Shown here: piece after piece, positions 17,245 to 25,536 of the stretch
Layout of the letters: every line of letters starts with the position of its first letter
Numbering within the stretch: the first letter of the stretch is position 1
Assembly: GCF_000147355.1 (NCBI RefSeq)
Contig: NC_014506.1
Coordinates: forward strand, 1,612,001-1,676,000
DNA: 64,000 nucleotides
Source of the DNA: Sulfurimonas autotrophica DSM 16294
Lineage (GTDB): Bacteria > Campylobacterota > Campylobacteria > Campylobacterales > Sulfurimonadaceae
Direction: 5' to 3'
Position numbers and translations under genes: made by a program
The notes under the pieces: generated by a model
Told to the model about the DNA's origin: nothing
The model's input: only the letters and a program-made list of their open reading frames with translations
Databases searched by the model: none

Positions 17245-17644
17245 TTTTTTTTCCAAAACCCAGTCTGTTATCAGTTAGTTTAAAATAATCAACTTTTATC
17301 TGCCATAGTTTTGGCATCATCGCCAACGCATATGGAAATCTTTTAAAATAGAATTTTTTTAAATTACTCTCATTGAGCAGTGTCATTGTTCCCTCAAACT
17401 GCAATCCCTCAATTTTTCCTATCTCTTGTGTTTCGAGAAAAATATTTCCGGCAACTGCAGAATTTTGTAATATATTTTTTACATGTAAAGTATCAACACT
17501 GCTTGCCACCACAAAAGAAAGCTTAGACTCATCATATGCATAAAACAGGCTGCAAACATTAGGTTTTTTCGTATCTGTTGTTGCCAAACTCATCACATGA
17601 TGCTTGGCAATAAAAGTTGATATTTTTGCTAAATCTTTACTCAT
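17219..17644 (-). CDS. PNPOx-like split-barrel protein (UPF0306/YhbP type)
   Basis: 141 residues. The start MSKDLAKISTFIAKHHVMSLATTDTKKPNVCSLFYAYD (N-terminal half) and the FEGTMTLL and WQIKVDYFKLTDN segments are typical of the pyridoxamine-phosphate-oxidase-like split barrels, most of which bind flavin; YhbP-type members have no assigned reaction. It is the last gene of the ovoA operon, its start overlapping the 82-residue gene stop by one base. That places a possible flavoprotein next to ovothiol synthesis, a redox cofactor pathway, which is why I flag it. Contains one TTACATGTAA (17479-17488). Confidence 0.8.
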   Translation of the reverse strand: MSKDLAKISTFIAKHHVMSLATTDTKKPNVCSLFYAYDESKLSFVVASSVDTLHVKNILQNSAVAGNIFLETQEIGKIEGLQFEGTMTLLNESNLKKFYFKRFPYALAMMPKLWQIKVDYFKLTDNRLGFGKKIIYSSALA

Positions 17645-17892
17645 TAATGTTTGTACATGAAACTTTCTAATTTTTCTGCATCCCTAATTTTACGTTTATT
17701 TAGCATCATTTTTGCAGTTTCATCGTCATCAAGCATGTCAAATATATCAAAAGGACTTGTCATATTATAATAACTCTTTATAAAATCCAGTAGTATTTCA
17801 AAGTTGTCTTTTTTTGTAGTATATTTTTTATACTCTTTATATTCAGTCCAATTTATATCAGCCAATCTGTCTCCTTTGTAATGCACTTTCAA
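17644..17892 (-). CDS. Small unknown protein in the ovothiol operon
   Basis: 82 residues, highly charged and rich in Lys, Asp and Tyr (WTEYKEYKKYTTKKDNFEIL, DMLDDDETAKMMLNKRK). No signal peptide, no membrane segment, and no family that I recognise. Its start lies 35 bp inside the PLP-lyase gene and its stop overlaps the next gene by one base, so it is read as part of a coupled four-gene set headed by ovoA. The heavy overlap on both sides is good support that it is translated. Function not known. Confidence 0.7.
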   Translation of the reverse strand: MKVHYKGDRLADINWTEYKEYKKYTTKKDNFEILLDFIKSYYNMTSPFDIFDMLDDDETAKMMLNKRKIRDAEKLESFMYKH

Positions 17893-19054
17893 GTCGTTGA
17901 ACTATCTCTGTCATTTTAGCAGAGCTAACAGCAAAATTCAAGCGCATAAAACCGCTGCCTTCTCTGCCAAAACTAATCCCAGGATTGAGCCCGAGTTTTG
18001 CTTCATTGATAAAAAAAGCGCGTAACTTTTTGTCTTTTAAACCCATACTGCGACAATCAATCCATGCCAAATAGGTTGCTTCAATTGGTGTTATTTTAAT
18101 AAACTGCGGATATTTTTTTGCGACTGCTTCGAGGAGTAAATAATTATTGTATAAATGACTTTTTAATGCTTCAAGCCACTCTTTTCCTTCTTTGTAGGCA
18201 GTTTCAAAAGCAACATGAGAAAGTGATGAACCTTGGGCGAAATGTACTCTGTCATATGCTTTTTTAAATTGCTCTTTAAGTTCTTTATTCTGTATAGCAA
18301 CACTGCTCATTGCAAAGCCTGCCATATTAAAAGTTTTTCCTACACCAAGCGCTGTCACAGTGATCTCCTTTGCTTTTTGACTTAGCGAAGCAAAAGCTAT
18401 ATGCTTGTTAGGTTTATAAACTAAATCTGAGTGTATTTCATCTGCAAAAACAACAATATTATGCTCCAAACAGATTGCCAATATTTCTTCCAATTCCTCT
18501 TTGCGCCATACTCTTCCAACCGGATTGTGAGGCGAGCATAGAAGTAGAAGTTTAGTATTTTCATTGATTTTTGCTTTAAAATCTTCTATATCGAAACTAT
18601 ATTTTCCCTCAGAATCAAGTTTAAGAGAATTTTTTACAAGTTTTCTGTTAAGTTTTAAAATACTGTGAAAAAATGGCGGATAAACAGGTGTTTGCACAAT
18701 CACACCCTCACCCTCTTTTGTAAAAGCTTCTATGCACGTATGCATGGATGCCACAACAGAATGAGAATAGAGCATATCTTCTAAATTAAAATCAATGTCA
18801 TGCTCTTTTTTCATCCACTCAATCTGCGCCATAAATGCCGACTTGGGTACTTCTTCATACCCCATTACAGGATGTTGGAGTCTTTTTTTGACAGCATCTA
18901 AAACACATTGCGGCGTGTCTATATCCATATCTGCCACCCATACCGGCAGAACATCTTGTGTACCAAAAAGTTCTTCTCTTAAAGTATACTTTTCCGCATT
19001 TGTTCCCTCACGTTCACTTGCTGTTGTAAAGCTGTATGTTAGCGCTTTTTCCAT
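17858..19054 (-). CDS. PLP-dependent C-S beta-lyase (MalY/PatB family), probable OvoB
   Basis: 398 residues, class I/II aminotransferase fold. Lys240 in GVGKTFNMAG is the PLP lysine; CSPHNPVGRVW and VVFADEIHSDL are the cofactor-binding motifs; LPVWVADMDI near the N-terminus and GISFGREGSGFMRLNF at the end are MalY/PatB signatures. Family members cleave C-S bonds in cystathionine or related thioethers. It overlaps ovoA by 16 bp. Ovothiol synthesis needs a PLP beta-lyase (OvoB) to cut the 5-histidylcysteine sulfoxide made by OvoA, so OvoB is the natural reading here. That assignment is inference from context; plain cystathionine beta-lyase (MetC-like) remains possible. Confidence 0.88.
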   Translation of the reverse strand: MEKALTYSFTTASEREGTNAEKYTLREELFGTQDVLPVWVADMDIDTPQCVLDAVKKRLQHPVMGYEEVPKSAFMAQIEWMKKEHDIDFNLEDMLYSHSVVASMHTCIEAFTKEGEGVIVQTPVYPPFFHSILKLNRKLVKNSLKLDSEGKYSFDIEDFKAKINENTKLLLLCSPHNPVGRVWRKEELEEILAICLEHNIVVFADEIHSDLVYKPNKHIAFASLSQKAKEITVTALGVGKTFNMAGFAMSSVAIQNKELKEQFKKAYDRVHFAQGSSLSHVAFETAYKEGKEWLEALKSHLYNNYLLLEAVAKKYPQFIKITPIEATYLAWIDCRSMGLKDKKLRAFFINEAKLGLNPGISFGREGSGFMRLNFAVSSAKMTEIVQRLESALQRRQIG

Positions 19055-21138
19055 ACACTCACCTGTGAAATAGTATGCTGATATTTTCTTGCCGTCTCTT
19101 TTATAACAAACTCTAAGTCTTCTACATGTAACAGGTCAAATTTTGCATCTAAAATACTTTTTAAACACTCAATTGTTTTTACCTCATTGCCGTTTCCATC
19201 TTTGTAACCGCCGAGCCAAAACTCTTTTTTCGTAGAGCTTTCCTGCCATGTATATGGAGATGTTAGCATCAAAATGCCATCATCATTGAGCCTTGCATCC
19301 ACTGTATCTAAAAAAAGTCTCGGGTTGTAGAGTCTGTCAATGAGATTTGTCGCCATTATAAGATCATAAGAATTAAAATTCGGTTTTAAATTACAAGCAT
19401 CGCCCTGCCAAAAAGAGACTTTATGCGCCAACTTTTCATACCCTAAATCCTGCAGGCTTACTTTTTTATTGACAGTGAGCTCACCCTCTTCTTTTGAACT
19501 AAAGGCAATATACCCCTCTTCTTTTAATTTAGAACCGACACTGACAAAACGCACAGAGAAGTCTAACCCCTCAACTTCGTCAAAAGTTTTTGCAAGCTCA
19601 TAACTCGCTCTCCCTGTTGCACAGCCTAAATCCAGTGCTTTTGTTTTGTTATGTGCATATTTATCAGCAATTTTTGCACATGAGACTGCAAAATTTTCAA
19701 CACCGAAATGTGTGTCACCGTATTGAAACTCACAATACTGCGAGATGAGTTCATCCGTTTCATAAATATCTTCACTTTTGTGCTGTGTGTTTGTTGTAAT
19801 AACGTATCGAAATCCGGCATTTTGAAAAAAATGTTTTCTAAAGGCATACCGAGAATGTTTCATTATCAAATTCCCGCTGCTTGCCCACGAAGAGCCTAAT
19901 ATGAGGGCATGCTTCTCATCAAAAGTAGGAATTGAAAAGTCATCATAGGCTTCATGCGCCTCAAAGCCTTTAAACCCCCGTATAGGAGTTCGGCTCCACT
20001 GCCAGACGTTCCCTATCACATCATAAATTCCATTGAAGCTAAACTCATCTACAGGACAGGATGAGGCATAATGATAAAAATTAATATTTGCCCGACTTTC
20101 ATGGAGCTCGGGAACATCTTTAAGATTTGAGTGCTGGTACACAAGTTCATATTCGGCTTCACTCGGCAGCGTATAATGACGGCTCTCTTTTCGGCTCTTA
20201 TACCTGCAAAACGCTTCCGCTTCTAAAGCATTCACATCCACGGGCCAATCCAGTGGCATATCTATAATTTTACTCAATGCCCGGTATTTAAAAGTTGTCT
20301 CTTCTTTTACCCAGAAATGCGGATATTTTACTTGAGATTTTTTTAAAAACTCCAATCCTTCTTCGTCCCAGAATTCTTCTCTCTCATAGCCGCTTTCATT
20401 GACAAACTCCATAAATTCGCCATTGCTTACTAGATATTTGGAAACCTGATAATCTTCTACAACCTCACTATAATCCCCATATTCATTATCCCATCCGTAT
20501 AGGTTATGTGTTTTATCTTTTCCCAATGTAACTTCGCCGCCGCTGATTGCTATCATTTCATTTTGAGGGGCATCTGAAGAATGCTTACATAAATTAAATT
20601 CAGGAACCTCTTTTATAAACTCGATTGGCATTTGACGATGCAGAACAAGTGAAGTTTCAATATGAATACGCTCATGTTCAATGCTCATCAGTATAATCCA
20701 CATAGAAGAGTCATCCCGTATCGGTAGTGTAAAATCCAAATGAATAATCAGCTCATCAACAAGTGTACGCACAGCATTTCGGTAAGCTCTAACTTCTGAA
20801 ACCTCAGGCCATTTATAATGACCTTCTTGCATGTCATCCCAGCTCATTTCATCCACGCCCACGGCAAAGATAGATTCAAATTCAGGGTTTATCCTCTCAT
20901 TAATTATCTTCATGTTGATAAGTTTGTTCACAAAAAAAGTCGCCGTATGCCCGAAATAAAATATCATCGGATGACGAGTCGGTTCACTCTTTTTATAAAA
21001 TACACTCTCATCTTTTAAGAGTTCAAATACTTTTTCAAACAAATCAAACGTATTATGAAAATACGCGCGTATCTCTTCACGTTTTTTTGCAATACTTTGA
21101 CCGTCGAGTGTTACGGGGTACATACTTAATTTACTCAA
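19039..21138 (-). CDS. ovoA: OvoA, 5-histidylcysteine sulfoxide synthase with methyltransferase domain
   Basis: 699 residues, the full OvoA architecture. Residues about 20-175 form the DinB-like domain with His64 (FGHTATFF) and the iron-binding pair His155/His159 in EHERIHIETS. Residues about 190-460 are the formylglycine-generating-enzyme-like domain (GGEVTLGKD, WPVDVNALEAEAFCRYKSR, GNVWQWSRTP, GFRYVI). Residues about 480-690 are a SAM methyltransferase (ALDLGCATGRASYELA, VSFWQGDACN, DLIMATNLIDRL). OvoA couples cysteine to histidine C5 with oxygen, and after beta-lyase cleavage methylates 5-thiohistidine to ovothiol A. It heads the overlapping operon with the beta-lyase at 17858-19054. Ovothiol is a redox thiol; the neighbours agree with a complete route. 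Confidence 0.95.
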   Translation of the reverse strand: MSKLSMYPVTLDGQSIAKKREEIRAYFHNTFDLFEKVFELLKDESVFYKKSEPTRHPMIFYFGHTATFFVNKLINMKIINERINPEFESIFAVGVDEMSWDDMQEGHYKWPEVSEVRAYRNAVRTLVDELIIHLDFTLPIRDDSSMWIILMSIEHERIHIETSLVLHRQMPIEFIKEVPEFNLCKHSSDAPQNEMIAISGGEVTLGKDKTHNLYGWDNEYGDYSEVVEDYQVSKYLVSNGEFMEFVNESGYEREEFWDEEGLEFLKKSQVKYPHFWVKEETTFKYRALSKIIDMPLDWPVDVNALEAEAFCRYKSRKESRHYTLPSEAEYELVYQHSNLKDVPELHESRANINFYHYASSCPVDEFSFNGIYDVIGNVWQWSRTPIRGFKGFEAHEAYDDFSIPTFDEKHALILGSSWASSGNLIMKHSRYAFRKHFFQNAGFRYVITTNTQHKSEDIYETDELISQYCEFQYGDTHFGVENFAVSCAKIADKYAHNKTKALDLGCATGRASYELAKTFDEVEGLDFSVRFVSVGSKLKEEGYIAFSSKEEGELTVNKKVSLQDLGYEKLAHKVSFWQGDACNLKPNFNSYDLIMATNLIDRLYNPRLFLDTVDARLNDDGILMLTSPYTWQESSTKKEFWLGGYKDGNGNEVKTIECLKSILDAKFDLLHVEDLEFVIKETARKYQHTISQVSVWKKR

Positions 21139-21185
21139 TATTATTTCCTTTTTTACTAATGCTCATTGAATCTAGTTAATAGTCT

Positions 21186-21252
21186 TTTTAGCTTTATAAT
21201 GGAGAGGCTCAGACCGAAGGGAGGATTCGTCCTCGGAATTACAAAGCTAAAA
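21186..21252. repeat. Palindromic intergenic element with UUCG-capped inner hairpin
   Basis: A 15-bp inverted repeat with one mismatch (21186-21200 and 21238-21252, TTTTAGCTTTRTAAT) encloses an inner hairpin GAGGA-TTCG-TCCTC (21221-21234). It lies between the divergent ovoA and pgeF genes. The architecture, an outer AT-rich stem around GC-rich inner stems, matches the element at 40134-40240, suggesting a family of repeated palindromes; it could also be a leader or terminator structure. Confidence 0.55.
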
Positions 21253-21296
21253 TGACGGCCACTAGTAATCACAACACCTTATGTTATAATCATTAT

Positions 21297-22019
21297 ATGA
21301 AATTTTATCAAAGTAAATTATTAAACAACTATCCAGAGCTGACACATGCCTTTACATGTAAGGAAAGTAACAACCTGGCTTTTCATGTCAATGATATAAA
21401 AAAGAATGTAATACAAAATCATATACAGTTGGCAAAAGAGCTCAAGTATGATTATAGAACACTCGTTCATATGAAACAAATCCACTCAAATATTGTAAAA
21501 ATAGTTGATAAAAATGATAATTTTGACAACCCTCTAACCTGTGATGCAGTGATAACAAATAAAAAACATATCCCTCTTATGGTTATGGTAGCAGACTGCT
21601 CCCCTCTGCTCTTTTTTGACCCTGTACAAAATGTCATCGCAGCAGTACATGCAGGCAAAGCGGGAGCCTTTGGAAACATTATTCAAAATGTTATAAAGAG
21701 TTTTACAAACGATTTTTACTCTGTGCCAAAAGATATTATAGTAAGCATAGGTCCTGCTATTTGTCAAAACTGTTATGAAGTCGATGATGAGATTTATCAA
21801 GAGGCAAAAGAACTTAAACTTGATTATGCTGTTGAAAAAAAAGATGAAAAATTCTATTTGGACATTAAAGCAATTTTGCGAGAACAGTTACATGTAATGG
21901 GCATAGAAGAGAAAAATATTGAAATATCTTCTCTTTGTAACTGCTGCCATGCAGATACATTTTATTCCTACAGAAAAAATAACAACACGGGAAGATTTGC
22001 CGGTGTTATAATGCTTTAA
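21297..22019 (+). CDS. pgeF: Peptidoglycan-editing / laccase-domain protein PgeF (YfiH family)
   Basis: 240 residues from the ATG at 21297; the upstream in-frame part (21252 on) runs through the hairpin repeat and is not credible. The YfiH family has a zinc site built from His and Cys residues: VHMKQIHSNIV, VADCSPLLFFD, AVHAGKAGAFGNI and the C-terminal CNCCHADTFYSYRKNNNTGRFAG. Family members have polyphenol-oxidase-like activity and, in E. coli, correct wrongly incorporated residues in peptidoglycan. Ends in TTAA shared with the stop of the convergent Rrf2 gene. Contains two TTACATGTAA copies (21352 and 21888). Confidence 0.9.
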   Translation: MKFYQSKLLNNYPELTHAFTCKESNNLAFHVNDIKKNVIQNHIQLAKELKYDYRTLVHMKQIHSNIVKIVDKNDNFDNPLTCDAVITNKKHIPLMVMVADCSPLLFFDPVQNVIAAVHAGKAGAFGNIIQNVIKSFTNDFYSVPKDIIVSIGPAICQNCYEVDDEIYQEAKELKLDYAVEKKDEKFYLDIKAILREQLHVMGIEEKNIEISSLCNCCHADTFYSYRKNNNTGRFAGVIML

Positions 22020-22420
22020 ATCTCGTAAAAATATGTCGCATAAGCACGGTCAAGTTCAGATAATTTTATATTAAAAACTGCTCTGACTTTCTCTTGAATA
22101 TCCTTCCAAAATGAATCTAAAACCACACTCGCACCCACATTTTGAGAAACAGTGAAAAGTTCCCCCTCCAAAGCTTCAACAACATCCAAAACTATAATTT
22201 TAGAAGCATCGGATGCCAATTTATATCCGCCGTTTGCCCCTCTTACACTTATTACGAAGCCGTGTTTTTTTAAAGTTGAGAGAATCTGTTCAAGATAGCC
22301 GTGTGATATTTGTGTAACTGCGGCTATCTCTTTAATCTGCATCAGTTTATTTCTTGGAGAGTTATACAGGGCATGCATTGCTGCAACACCGTAGAGACTT
22401 TTCGTAGAAACACCGACCAT
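22016..22420 (-). CDS. Rrf2-family transcriptional regulator without iron-sulfur cysteines
   Basis: 134 residues with the N-terminal winged helix: VSTKSLYGVAAMHALY, IKEIAAVTQISHGYLEQIL, KKHGFVISVRGANGGYKLA, all typical Rrf2. IscR, NsrR and RirA carry three cysteines for a cluster; this protein has none, so it is closer to CymR-type Rrf2 regulators that respond by protein-protein contact or other ligands. It starts one base into the DUF4395 stop (TGATG), so the two form a pair. The dyad in the shared promoter (22860-22896) suggests autoregulation. Target pathway unknown. Confidence 0.92.
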   Translation of the reverse strand: MVGVSTKSLYGVAAMHALYNSPRNKLMQIKEIAAVTQISHGYLEQILSTLKKHGFVISVRGANGGYKLASDASKIIVLDVVEALEGELFTVSQNVGASVVLDSFWKDIQEKVRAVFNIKLSELDRAYATYFYEI

Positions 22421-22854
22421 CAGACAACAAACCTTTTATACAGGTAATATATTTTACAGCCCATACAGTAATCAAATGCAAGTTCCAAGAACAAACATAC
22501 TAAAAGTATGGCACTTGTTATATAAAAAAGAGTCTCTGCATGTAACAAGTCAAACAACAAAATCAAAACTAAAAATAAAAAACCAAAGTACGTTGCTAAT
22601 GTCTTGGGTGCATTATCTTCAAGCTTGCTCTTTACATGTAAGAGCTCTTTTGTTCTTGAAGATATAAAATATAAAGGACTGTAACTTTTACTTACAAAAA
22701 GTCTTATGGAAAAATCCGCTATTAAAAAAAGTATAATAAATTTATTGAATGTCATTAGATAAAGACTCACAAGCAGTAAAATGTAAAATGCATTTATTCT
22801 TACAATATTAGCATCAATCTTTATAAATGAAACGGGACAGGATTTTTGACTCAT
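22420..22854 (-). CDS. DUF4395-family membrane protein
   Basis: 144 residues with four probable membrane helices. The N-terminus has CPVSFIKIDANIVRINAFY and the C-terminus the CMGCKIYYLY motif, both diagnostic of DUF4395 proteins, whose members often sit near rhodanese or sulfur-related genes and the conserved cysteines are thought to be redox-active. It forms a pair with the Rrf2 regulator downstream. It begins 73 bp after the dxs stop, behind its own promoter. One TTACATGTAA lies in it (22632-22641). Function not established. Confidence 0.85.
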   Translation of the reverse strand: MSQKSCPVSFIKIDANIVRINAFYILLLVSLYLMTFNKFIILFLIADFSIRLFVSKSYSPLYFISSRTKELLHVKSKLEDNAPKTLATYFGFLFLVLILLFDLLHAETLFYITSAILLVCLFLELAFDYCMGCKIYYLYKRFVV

Positions 22855-22859
22855 GCCGA

Positions 22860-22910
22860 CTCCTTGTATTAAGTATTGTAATAATACTACAAGGAGTAAA
22901 GAAATGTCAA
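22860..22910 (-). promoter_or_regulatory. Consensus promoter overlapped by a nested dyad, probable Rrf2 operator
   Basis: On the minus strand TTGACA (22910-22905) and TATTAT (22886-22881) are 18 bp apart. A perfect 9-bp inverted repeat CTCCTTGTA / TACAAGGAG (22896-22888 and 22868-22860) surrounds an inner AGTATT-N5-AATACT, and covers the -10 region. The right arm also contains the ribosome site AAGGAG of DUF4395. A repressor bound here would block RNA polymerase; the Rrf2 protein encoded two genes down is the obvious candidate. Confidence 0.6.
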
Positions 22911-22927
22911 GTAAACACAGCAGGTTA

Positions 22928-24760
22928 CTAAGGATTATACGCTTTTATTCTTTGGGCAAGCTGCTCAGGCAGAAGCTGTAAAGATTCTTCTACAACTTTT
23001 GTATTTCCATGGGTTATAAATTCGTCCTCATACTCAAAAGAGACTACAGAAATATCCAAAATATTTTCTTTGGCTAAAAACTCTAAAAGTGCAGAGGCAA
23101 CACCGCCTAGTTTTGCCGTGTCAGAAAATACAAACCATTTTTTGTATTTTTTTGACAATTCTTTAAGCATCTCTTCATCAAGCGGTTTTACAAAACGCAA
23201 ATCTAAAATAGTTACATCTTCATCCAAGTATTTCGATGTCTCATACGCTCGTCCTACACCGTTTCCGTATCCAATAAGCAGTATATCACTCTTCGCAGTT
23301 TGGAGCAGTTGTGATTTTGCAAGTTCAAAAGGTGCAGATTCAGGAAGATCTGTCTCTATAAAAGAGCCTCGCGGATACCGCAGTGAGCAGGGATGTTCAT
23401 ACTTTGCCGCAAATCCCATTGCCTGGTGAAAACTTTTTTCATCTCTTGGTGCAAAAAGAGTCATATTCGGGATGGCTCTTAAATAGCTTACATCAAATAC
23501 ACCCTGATGCGTCTCACCGTCTTCACCCACTATACCTGCACGGTCAAGGGCAAAAACCACCGGCAGATCCATTATGCAGGTATCATGGATGACTTGATCA
23601 TAAGCACGCTGTAAAAAAGTCGAATAAATCGTGCAAAAAGGCTTAAATCCTTCTTTTGCAAGTGCTGCCATAGAAGTAACAGCATGCTGTTCTGCAATTG
23701 CCACATCCCAAAATCGCGTCGGATATTTTTCTATAAGTTCACTTAAGCCTGTACCGCTGGGCATAGCTGCCGTCACACCTACAATCTTCTCATTTTTTTC
23801 ACATAAAGCAAGCAGTGACTCCGTATATATCTGCGTAGCACTCTTGTTTGCAGCTTTTTTAGCAGAATTCCCACTCGATAAATCAAAAGGACCGACACCG
23901 TGCCATTTCTCTTCTTTGCCTTCTGCTATTTCATAGCCTTTTCCCTTGAGAGTCTGTGCATGAATAATTACAGGTTTATTGAGTTTTCTAGCTGTTTGCA
24001 TGATATCTACAAGCTGTGCAATGTTATGCCCGTCAACCGGACCAATATAGTTAATGCCCATCTCTTCAAAAAGCATCCCCGGCGTTACCAGTTTTAACGA
24101 TTCTTCCATACGCTTAGCAATATATCTGGCACCTTCACCGAAATTATCAACAAAACTTTCAGTATTTTTCTTAAATCTTTGATAAAAAGGAGAAGCCATA
24201 GCAGAACTGAGCATTCTACTTATGGCACCAATCGGCTTTGCAATACTCATTTCATTGTCATTAAGGATTATTACCATTGGGTATTTTCTATCGCCAAGTT
24301 CATTTAACGCTTCATATACCATACCCGCTGTCATAGAACCGTCACCGATAAGGACAACAGGGATTCTTTCATCCTGTTCTCCTTTAAGCGCAATTGCTTT
24401 TGCAGCACCGACACCTAGCGATATAGAAGTCGAACTATGCCCCGCTACAAAATAATCATCAGTACTTTCACTTGGTTTTGTATAGCCGCATATACCGTTA
24501 AATTGTCTAAGTGTATCAAACTCCTCCCATCTTCCGGTAAGGAGTTTATGTGCATATGCCTGATGTGACACATCAAAAATAAAAGGATCTTTCTGAGAAT
24601 CAAATACCTTGTGCATTGCCACAATTATCTCTGTAGCACCAAGCGTAGAGCTTAGATGTCCGCCGTTTTTACTTACAACCTCTAAAATTCTTTTTCTTAT
24701 CTCATCACTTAAAGCCTCAAGCTCTTTAATATTTTTTTCTTTTACATTTATTCTATCCAC
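22928..24760 (-). CDS. dxs: 1-deoxy-D-xylulose-5-phosphate synthase
   Basis: 610 residues. It condenses pyruvate and glyceraldehyde 3-phosphate with thiamine diphosphate, first step of the non-mevalonate isoprenoid pathway. Visible: KNGGHLSSTLGATEI, the TPP/Mg motif GDGSMTAGMVYEALN, GPVDGHN, the transketolase pyrimidine domain with AEQHAVT, and ALDRAGIVGEDGETHQG. It overlaps fliH by 8 bp, the same fliH-dxs junction found in Campylobacter and Helicobacter. Confidence 0.97.
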   Translation of the reverse strand: MDRINVKEKNIKELEALSDEIRKRILEVVSKNGGHLSSTLGATEIIVAMHKVFDSQKDPFIFDVSHQAYAHKLLTGRWEEFDTLRQFNGICGYTKPSESTDDYFVAGHSSTSISLGVGAAKAIALKGEQDERIPVVLIGDGSMTAGMVYEALNELGDRKYPMVIILNDNEMSIAKPIGAISRMLSSAMASPFYQRFKKNTESFVDNFGEGARYIAKRMEESLKLVTPGMLFEEMGINYIGPVDGHNIAQLVDIMQTARKLNKPVIIHAQTLKGKGYEIAEGKEEKWHGVGPFDLSSGNSAKKAANKSATQIYTESLLALCEKNEKIVGVTAAMPSGTGLSELIEKYPTRFWDVAIAEQHAVTSMAALAKEGFKPFCTIYSTFLQRAYDQVIHDTCIMDLPVVFALDRAGIVGEDGETHQGVFDVSYLRAIPNMTLFAPRDEKSFHQAMGFAAKYEHPCSLRYPRGSFIETDLPESAPFELAKSQLLQTAKSDILLIGYGNGVGRAYETSKYLDEDVTILDLRFVKPLDEEMLKELSKKYKKWFVFSDTAKLGGVASALLEFLAKENILDISVVSFEYEDEFITHGNTKVVEESLQLLPEQLAQRIKAYNP

Positions 24761-25532
24761 TCAACGCTGCCTTTTTCACTCGTTCAAATCTTTTTGATAT
24801 TTGTGCATCTATATTTCCTGCATCACTTAATGCAATGACACCGCCTTCACTTACTGCACTGTCAGGAAGAACCTCTACATGTTCAAGTTTCCCTAAATGT
24901 TCAACTATCGCACTATGATCTTTTGGATTGACTTTCAATGTTATCTTTGAAGCACTTTGCAGCTCTTTCATTAACTCATCACTTAATGTTTTAGCCACTT
25001 GGACTGAATTTTCACTCACTTCAATTTGTATGACCTCTTTGGCAATATCCAATGCAGCATTAAGTAGTTCACTTTTTACACCTTCTAAAGCTTTTTCAAA
25101 CTCACCGGCACTCTCTTCAAGTTTTTGTATGGAAGTCGTTAAAAGCTCTAGCTTGTTGTTAAGCGCTTTGTCAATTTCTTCACGCGCTTTTGCCTCTCCT
25201 GCTTTAAGACCTTCATCAAAAGCCTCTTCTTGTACTTTTTTCAACTCTTCTTGAAACTCTTCTTCTTTGGCTTCAAGTTTCATTTGCAGTTTTATAAAGT
25301 TTGATGACATTTCATCCGTCTTTTTCATCAAAGATTCAATAAGAGAGTCTTTGGAACTCGTACTTAATGCACTAGAATCAACATCTGAGACTCTGGCTTT
25401 TGGGTTGTCATCTGCTGTAAAAACTTTTTCTTCACTCTTTTGTTGTTCATTTAACCCCATGGCTATAACTTTGAAACTATATTTATGCACATTATGTTCA
25501 TCAACTGCGTTGCTAGATATTATCGTTGCCAT
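24753..25532 (-). CDS. fliH: Flagellar assembly protein FliH
   Basis: 259 residues. FliH holds the export ATPase FliI and regulates it at the flagellar C-ring. The middle (about 80-160) is a long charged coiled coil (KLEAKEEEFQEELKKVQEEAFDEGLKAGEAKAREEI), and the C-terminal part (LLNAALDIAKEVIQIEV...TLKVNPKDHSAIVEHL) matches the FliH/YscL domain, related to the V-ATPase E subunit. It is 4 bp after fliG and overlaps dxs, so it is in the motility block. Confidence 0.92.
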   Translation of the reverse strand: MATIISSNAVDEHNVHKYSFKVIAMGLNEQQKSEEKVFTADDNPKARVSDVDSSALSTSSKDSLIESLMKKTDEMSSNFIKLQMKLEAKEEEFQEELKKVQEEAFDEGLKAGEAKAREEIDKALNNKLELLTTSIQKLEESAGEFEKALEGVKSELLNAALDIAKEVIQIEVSENSVQVAKTLSDELMKELQSASKITLKVNPKDHSAIVEHLGKLEHVEVLPDSAVSEGGVIALSDAGNIDAQISKRFERVKKAALSG

Positions 25533-25536
25533 TTGC

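Noticed and set aside
21186-21252. tRNA or tRNA-like gene
   Set aside because: The stems do not give a cloverleaf with acceptor, D, anticodon and T arms.
22860-22896. Hairpin hiding the DUF4395 ribosome site
   Set aside because: The left arm lies upstream of the expected transcription start, so the RNA from this promoter would lack it; an operator is the better reading, though read-through RNA from dxs could still form it.
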